This document shows, one piece after another, positions 29,896-35,000 of a stretch of DNA of 35,000 bases (positions within the stretch are counted from its first letter, which is position 1; every line of letters begins with the position of its first letter). A program made the translations under genes and the position numbers. The stretch is from Chromera velia. Lineage: Eukaryota > Sar > Chromeraceae. The DNA is taken from positions 1 through 35,000 of the forward strand of contig JAHBMJ010000314.1 in the NCBI GenBank assembly GCA_018398765.1, read 5' to 3'. The notes under the pieces were generated by a model that was not told the origin of the DNA, searched no databases, and worked only from the letters and a program-made list of their open reading frames with translations.

Positions 29896-30240
29896 CTTCG
29901 CTAGCTTCAACTGTGGAATCGGAAGAGAGCAGCGGGTACCTTAGTTGGCTCGAGCGGTTTCTTGCTTTTTTGTATGCTGGTGGGGGAGTCTGTTCCTCGG
30001 AGGGCAGCTCAGCTTTTTTGAAACTTTCGGAGAGGCCCCAGAAAACAAAGAAATGGCATACAAATTCATCTTTTGCATGCATATGCATATGGAAAGCTTA
30101 ATTGCTCTTATTACCGTTTAAACGGTAGACCATGGTTTTTATAGTTTATAGTTTGGTCGGTATGGCCCGGAAAGCGTAGCTGAGGAGCCTGAGGGCACTT
30201 ACCAAGTTTTTCTTGCTGGGAGCCGCCTCCGCACGGTTAT
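29896..30240 (-). other. RPS15 5'UTR with intron
   Basis: On the minus strand AACTTG|GTAAGTGCC at 30203/30202 is a strong donor and GATTCCACAG ending at 29911 a strong acceptor, giving a 292-bp intron 15 bases before the ATG. The transcript start must lie upstream of 30203. Ribosomal protein genes often carry an intron this close to the start. Confidence 0.65.
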
Positions 30241-30660
30241 ACGCAACCCAAAACGCAGAACCCTGCCGTATATACAGCTAGGCCCGTGCATCGATCTTCA
30301 ATTTCGCTTTCCGCGCGGGCCACTCGCACGTAGTGCGTCAGATGACATCCTGATCCTTGGACCAAGGCACTAATGGATCTAATAATTAAATTTCATTTCG
30401 TCGGGATACACCTGTCACTGCATGAGAAGCTGGGCAGTTTGATTGGCGGCGGGTCAGCGCCGCCGCCCATGCATCCGTCCACCTTTCCATATGCCCTTCA
30501 AGCTTTGAAGCTGTGTAGAGGTCAGAAAAACGATCGATGTACTTGTCCTCTCTCTCCGTGCAGTTTGATCAGAAAGGACTGTATAGAGACTGAATGAGCA
30601 TGTAGGTGAATGAATGTGTGTTTGTTGAATCCTCGCATTTGTCTTTGAATCCATCTGAAA
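30204..30660. promoter_or_regulatory. Shared upstream region of RPS15 and the anoctamin gene
   Basis: The two genes diverge, with about 460 bp between the RPS15 first-exon donor and the anoctamin ATG. The region holds a GC-rich block (CTTTCCGCGCGGGCCACTCG near 30310) and CCGTATATACAG near 30265. It must contain both promoters; no specific factor site can be named. Confidence 0.5.
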
Positions 30661-33600
30661 ATGTACCCCTCAGTCAACGAAGCAGTCGAGGGGCTGCTGA
30701 AAGGGCCCAGCAGCGACGGCTCTCGGGAGGTTGCGGACGAGTGCGTTCCTGGGTCAGAAGTGATTCTCTTCCTTGACAAGGAAACCGAGGCCTCTACAGT
30801 ACAGGCTCTTGTCGAATTGTTCAGAGAGGAGAAGCTCCACGCAGTTTCGGGGGCCCTGCCAGATGAAGAACCTTTCATCGCACTCGTGCCGACTTTTGAC
30901 AGGTCAGGTCAGACACTATTTTTCGTCCAGAATTTAAGCCTTGCTGCATGTTGTTATGCAATGCCAAGGCACAGAAAGATACATTGAGCAACCATAGAAT
31001 TTGAAGGGAATTCACTTTTCTTCCGAGGAATGTTGCGGACTTCAATTCATGTTGGCTTCTTGACACACAAGTGTGTACCATGGAACTCATGTACAACGGA
31101 TGCCTTCATGCTGCACTGCATGTATATACGAGAGCAGGCTTCAGAGGGAGGCCGAGGTGTTCGACCTCCAAAAGAAGACAATTGCAGGCGCATTGAAACC
31201 CTTTGAATATGCCAAGCGGGAGATCTTCGTTGACGGCACGAGTCCGAAAATGTTCACTTACTCGGAGGCCGCCATGCTGGCAGTGGAGGCGATCCAGGGA
31301 GTGAAGGGGGACGCCTTTTTGGAGACCCGGGAGATCCCCTCGCATGATGGATTCCTCCTCTCTCTCCAGGTCTGTCTGTATTCATTCATAAACTGCTCAA
31401 ACGTCCCTTTCCTTCCGTCTCTCCTTGTGCAAGTGCGTTCACTGAGGATACCACGTCTGCCTGTTTATCTGTGTCTGTCTTCCTGCCAGCCTCTCCGTCC
31501 ATGTATCCATGTGTCTACGTGTCTGCCTATCTGTCTTGTATTCACACATTTGTTCACTTCTTGCAGGACGGAGGCCTGGTTTCCGACATCATGCTCCTCC
31601 ATCACCCAGAGATGGCCAGCACAATCTGGAAGCAGCTCCTCAGAAAGACGCCCCTCTTCATGGACGTCCGAGAGGTCAGACAGAATTCAGAGAGAGAGAA
31701 AGAAGAAAAAGCCACGGAGGAAGAAGGGAGAGCTGGTAGGAGGACGCGAGAACTCCAGACGGAAAGCTTCGAGTTGATCCTAGAGAAGTCCTGAAGGTAT
31801 TTGGCTCCTTTCCTGCTTTCCTGATTTCCTTTTCTCTTGAAAGAACAGGTACTTTTAGGGTGCCCCGGTGCGCTTCTGTAAATTTGCGTCGGCCTCTCCT
31901 TCTTTGTAGATACGTCCTGTTTTTTTTTTTTGCCTCGCTTGATTTCAGATTCGCGACTACTTAGGGGAGGAGATTGCGATTTTCTTTCTGTTCATGAGGA
32001 CCTACCTCTGGTCTCTCATTGGACTGTCCATCCCTGGCCTCTACCTATTGGCACTCAACACTTCACTCATCGAGCTTCCAAACGGTCAGCAAGGGTACTG
32101 ATAATGAAGGAAGGAAGGAGATTGCTCTTTTCTTCATGGGCAAAAAATGAATGTCAGCGCAGACCTGAGGAGACTCTCGAACAATCAGTCAGTCAGACAA
32201 GTGGTTGAGTTAGACAATGGACAACCACCGAGCCAGCAAGTGACTTCAGGTGTTTTCTGGGGCAGTCTGAGTCTCCTTTCACTCTGTAGTCGTGAATGCC
32301 TGCCTACTTTCATGGCTGCCTTAGTTCGTACATTTTTCTGCCATGTAGGAACATGCAATGCAAATTTTTTCCGTGTTCCTACATGCGAACACACAAACAG
32401 GCCCAAATCAATATCTTCCATCGATACTTACCCGCGCTCTTCCCGCAGGTCCCTACTTCTTCTACGCCTGTGCCCTCTGGTCGATCGTTACTCTCAAGGT
32501 CCTGGACCAACAAATCGCGAGGACCCGCATAGAGTGGGGAATCTCGATCGTTGAGGGGTCCGAAACCGTCAGTCGGTCGCTTGGTTGGTTGGTCGGGCAG
32601 GCAGACTCAGTCAGTCTGCAAATCAGATAATACGCTGTCATACTGCAAAGAGGGCGTGCGCGAAGGATTGGAAAAGAGAAGGTGAAATGCCAATGCACAG
32701 CAAGAAATAATTAAACCGTCTGAGTGTATTTGTTCCGTGTTCAATCTGTACCATATTCTTTGTCTGTCTGTTTGAGACCTTCTTTTCTTCTTTTCTTTTG
32801 CAGCCTTCACGTTTTCCTCGTCTGTCTTTGTTCTGTCTTCTTTCTCTCTCTGCAGATTCGGTGGCAATTCCAAGGAGAGATTCACACAGACCCCCACACA
32901 GGAAGGGCATTCAAGGACTACCCACAGGTTAGAGGGGAGGGGGGAATTTAGTGCAGAGTTTGAAGGTCTCATTTTTGTGTGGTAGTATTTCATGATGGCC
33001 TATGTATGGCGACCTCCCACGAAATGTCCCCCCAAGACACAGGCAGGCTAGCTCCTCTAGAGGCGTCCCTCCCTCCTGGATTCATGCACTGGGGGGTGGT
33101 TACTTAATTACCGTCTCTCTCTGTCTCTTTTTCCCTCTTCCTCTGCCTCGGCTTGCACCTCTCCAATTCTCTTCTGAAGAACGCATTCCGGGCATACACA
33201 AGCCATCTATGCTTGATTGCCCAGCTGTCTAGAGGCCCTTTTCTCTCTTCTCCTTGCTTGCAAACACTCCCCCTCTTGATCTTCTGTCAGTCCACTCCAC
33301 TGCCTCACGCGGATAGTCTGGTGGGAATTTACCGGCAAGTACGGTTATTCGAAATATTGCATTCTGTCTGACCACCATTCTCTATGTCTGTCTGTCTGTC
33401 CTCTGCAGTGGAAGCGCACGTCAAAGCAGTTGGCCTCTCTGGGGATTCTGCTCGTCTGTCTCATCCCTGTGGTCACTTTGATGATCTGCACTCTGAACAT
33501 GATGGGGTACCTGCCGCAAGGGGTGACCGGGCATATCGGACCTCTGTATCGACTCTCGGAGCCTGGTCGGTCGGTCGGTCGGTTGGGCGGCCCTCCTTTC

Positions 33601-35000
33601 TCTTGTACCTGACAATCTGAATGTCGCAATAAGTGTTCCTTCTTTGCAGAATAATGAAAAGCGGCGAGAGCACACGCGCAGCCACCGCTCCAGCAGTGGA
33701 CGGCAGATCAGTTGACGAGCTTGCTCCCTCTCCCGTTCTGATAATATTGAGAGGAGGGGGGGGTGCTGTTCAAATGCCTGCATGCTCTCGGGTTGTCGTT
33801 CCTTCTTTCTCTTTCTCTTCTTTTTCATAAGAAGGAGCCTCGCGTGACCTTCTGTCACGTCTTGGCAACGTGAAGTGGTCCTAGCTTTCCGAGTCCTCTT
33901 CCTCGCTGCTTGTGGAATGAGTTGAAAGACAATTGAACCAACGAAAAAGAGCATGGTCGGAAAACTGTTGGAGGTCACGCAGTCGGAAAATGCTAATACT
34001 TGTTTGAAACCGCCCCGGCCCCTTCCAGGTGCTCTGTTCGATGCTGAGGACATGGTGAAGGGGTGCATTCCCATCGTGCTGCACGCCGTGATGGTGACTC
34101 TCCTCAACGAGGCCTTCCAGAACCTCTCGGAGAGACTCACCGAGTGGGAGAACTACAGGTTGGGTTGCTCGGAAGGAAAGGGGATTTGTCTGCAGCTCTT
34201 TCTCAACCTGTGTAGCTGCCTGTCTGTCTGAATGCCTGCCTCTATGGCTGGAACAGGCCCTCAAGAAAGTAACGTCACATGGCGCGACTCCACGGCAATT
34301 TCTTCACAGACATTTTGCGATACAGATCGAGAAGAAAACTCCTTAGATGTCTTTTGTCCCTTCTTCTCTTTGATCTAACGACTCCCCCCTTCTGTTCCCT
34401 TTTGTGCTTCTCTTTGATCGATCGGTCGGTCGAATTGTCAGGACCCAGAGGGAGCACGAGGACGCGCTTCTGTTGAAGAGAATGATCTTCGAGGGTCTCG
34501 ATTGCTACCTTCCTCTCTTCACTCTGGCAGTCATCCTGCAAGTCTGTGGGAGGCAGGGAAGGGGGAGGGGTGGATCGTCTATTTTCTGGTCGCGTGGGGT
34601 TTTGTTTTAGCTAGTGCCGGTGTCCCTTTCATGTGTCTCCGGAAGTTCTGGAAGCATCGAAAGTTCCTCCGTCCTGCATGCAGTTTGTTTGTTTTCCTAT
34701 CCCGTTGCCTGTCATCTCTTGTCAAAGGTCTGGAAATCTGCATGAGACATCTGGTCAGGAATGTATCGCTCCCGGGTGTGTGTGTGTGATAACATGACAA
34801 GAGTTCGAGATAAGCTTTTCTCCACAAATTTCACCTTGATTCTAAATCTTGCTTGGCGTGGCTGTACACTCACATGCAGGGTTATCGGGGTCTTCGTCTT
34901 GAGTTGATCTCTCTGTTCACTCTCGACGCCTTCCGTCGTATGGGCGTGGAGTTGGTCCTCCCTTGGATTATTCAGAAAAGCAGGGGAATCATGGAGAGAC
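30661..35000 (+). CDS. Anoctamin / TMEM16 family membrane protein (5' part, 10 exons)
   Basis: Exons: 30661-30902, 31138-31369, 31567-31674, 31949-32084, 32449-32567, 32856-32927, 33409-33565, 34029-34158, 34442-34541 and 34880-beyond the window, all phase-consistent (about 470 codons so far). The cytosolic N-domain (MYPSVNEAVEGLLKG...) leads to IRDYLGEEIAIFFLFMRTYL (TM1), YFFYACALWSIVTLKVL (TM2), the anoctamin-typical RWQFQGEIHTDPHTG stretch, LLVCLIPVVTLMICTL (TM3), IPIVLHAVMVTLLNEAF (TM4), the family signature LTEWENYRTQREHEDAL, and CYLPLFTLAVIL (TM5). TMEM16 proteins are dimeric Ca2+-activated lipid scramblases and/or chloride channels. The TM6-8 calcium site lies outside the window, so channel versus scramblase cannot be judged. 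The N-domain looks closer to the ANO10/Ist2-like branch, with low certainty. It starts divergently from RPS15. Confidence 0.9.

Noticed and set aside
33421-34140. 239-codon minus-strand frame
   Set aside because: It is antisense to anoctamin exons at 33409-33565 and 34029-34158, which carry recognised family sequence.

Overview
The window is nuclear DNA of an intron-rich, repeat-rich microbial eukaryote. Evidence: genes are split by spliceosomal introns with GT...AG borders, there is a eukaryotic cytosolic ribosomal protein gene (RPS15/uS19) with a 5'UTR intron, an anoctamin/TMEM16 gene, LINE and LTR retroelements, foldback DNA elements, and microsatellites of the CTGT/CAGA, GT/CA and GAAA types. 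No taxon-specific marker is visible. A chromerid-, other alveolate- or stramenopile-like alga/protist is a guess, not a result. Nothing prokaryotic is present.

Layout. (1) 60-10024, plus strand: the 3' part (20 exons, about 1,560 codons) of one very large membrane glycoprotein gene. Its order of five transmembrane segments, two big N-glycosylation-rich ectodomains and a charged cytosolic tail matches the topology of prominins. (2) 10025-16020: a gene-poor stretch with a possible minus-strand exon, then a 5'-truncated, decayed LINE with an FIDFSKAFD/YADD reverse transcriptase. The LINE is split by a complete but non-autonomous LTR retroelement (12221-15298). That element has two 254-bp LTRs, a tRNA-iMet-type primer site, a polypurine tract, the 5-bp target duplication GAATG, and a single interrupted gag-like frame. 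(3) 16020-21100: a weak exon candidate, a minus-strand secreted-type protein with WYDxRC repeats, a minus-strand LINE C-terminus, a pair of 169-bp direct repeats, and a broken ankyrin-repeat gene. (4) 21100-29050: non-coding or relic DNA. It holds a minus-strand interrupted frame, a GATATT/AATATC island, two nested foldback (MITE-like) elements with clear target duplications, a purine tract, and a CAGA array carrying a recurring module. (5) 29455-35000: divergent RPS15 (minus) and anoctamin (plus, running off the window), sharing a short intergenic promoter region.

The clearest unexpected signals are these. The three interrupted frames (LTR element, ankyrin gene, minus-strand relic) carry only TAG and TGA internal stops and never TAA. 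The two LTRs differ at 13 of 254 positions, all transitions. Together these suggest decay by deamination of methylated CG/CHG sites. In addition, 17 of 29 splice donors I placed are GTC rather than GTA/GTG, and the two MITE-like elements are nested. Exon coordinates come from reading phase and splice dinucleotides by eye; no database search or computation was run.
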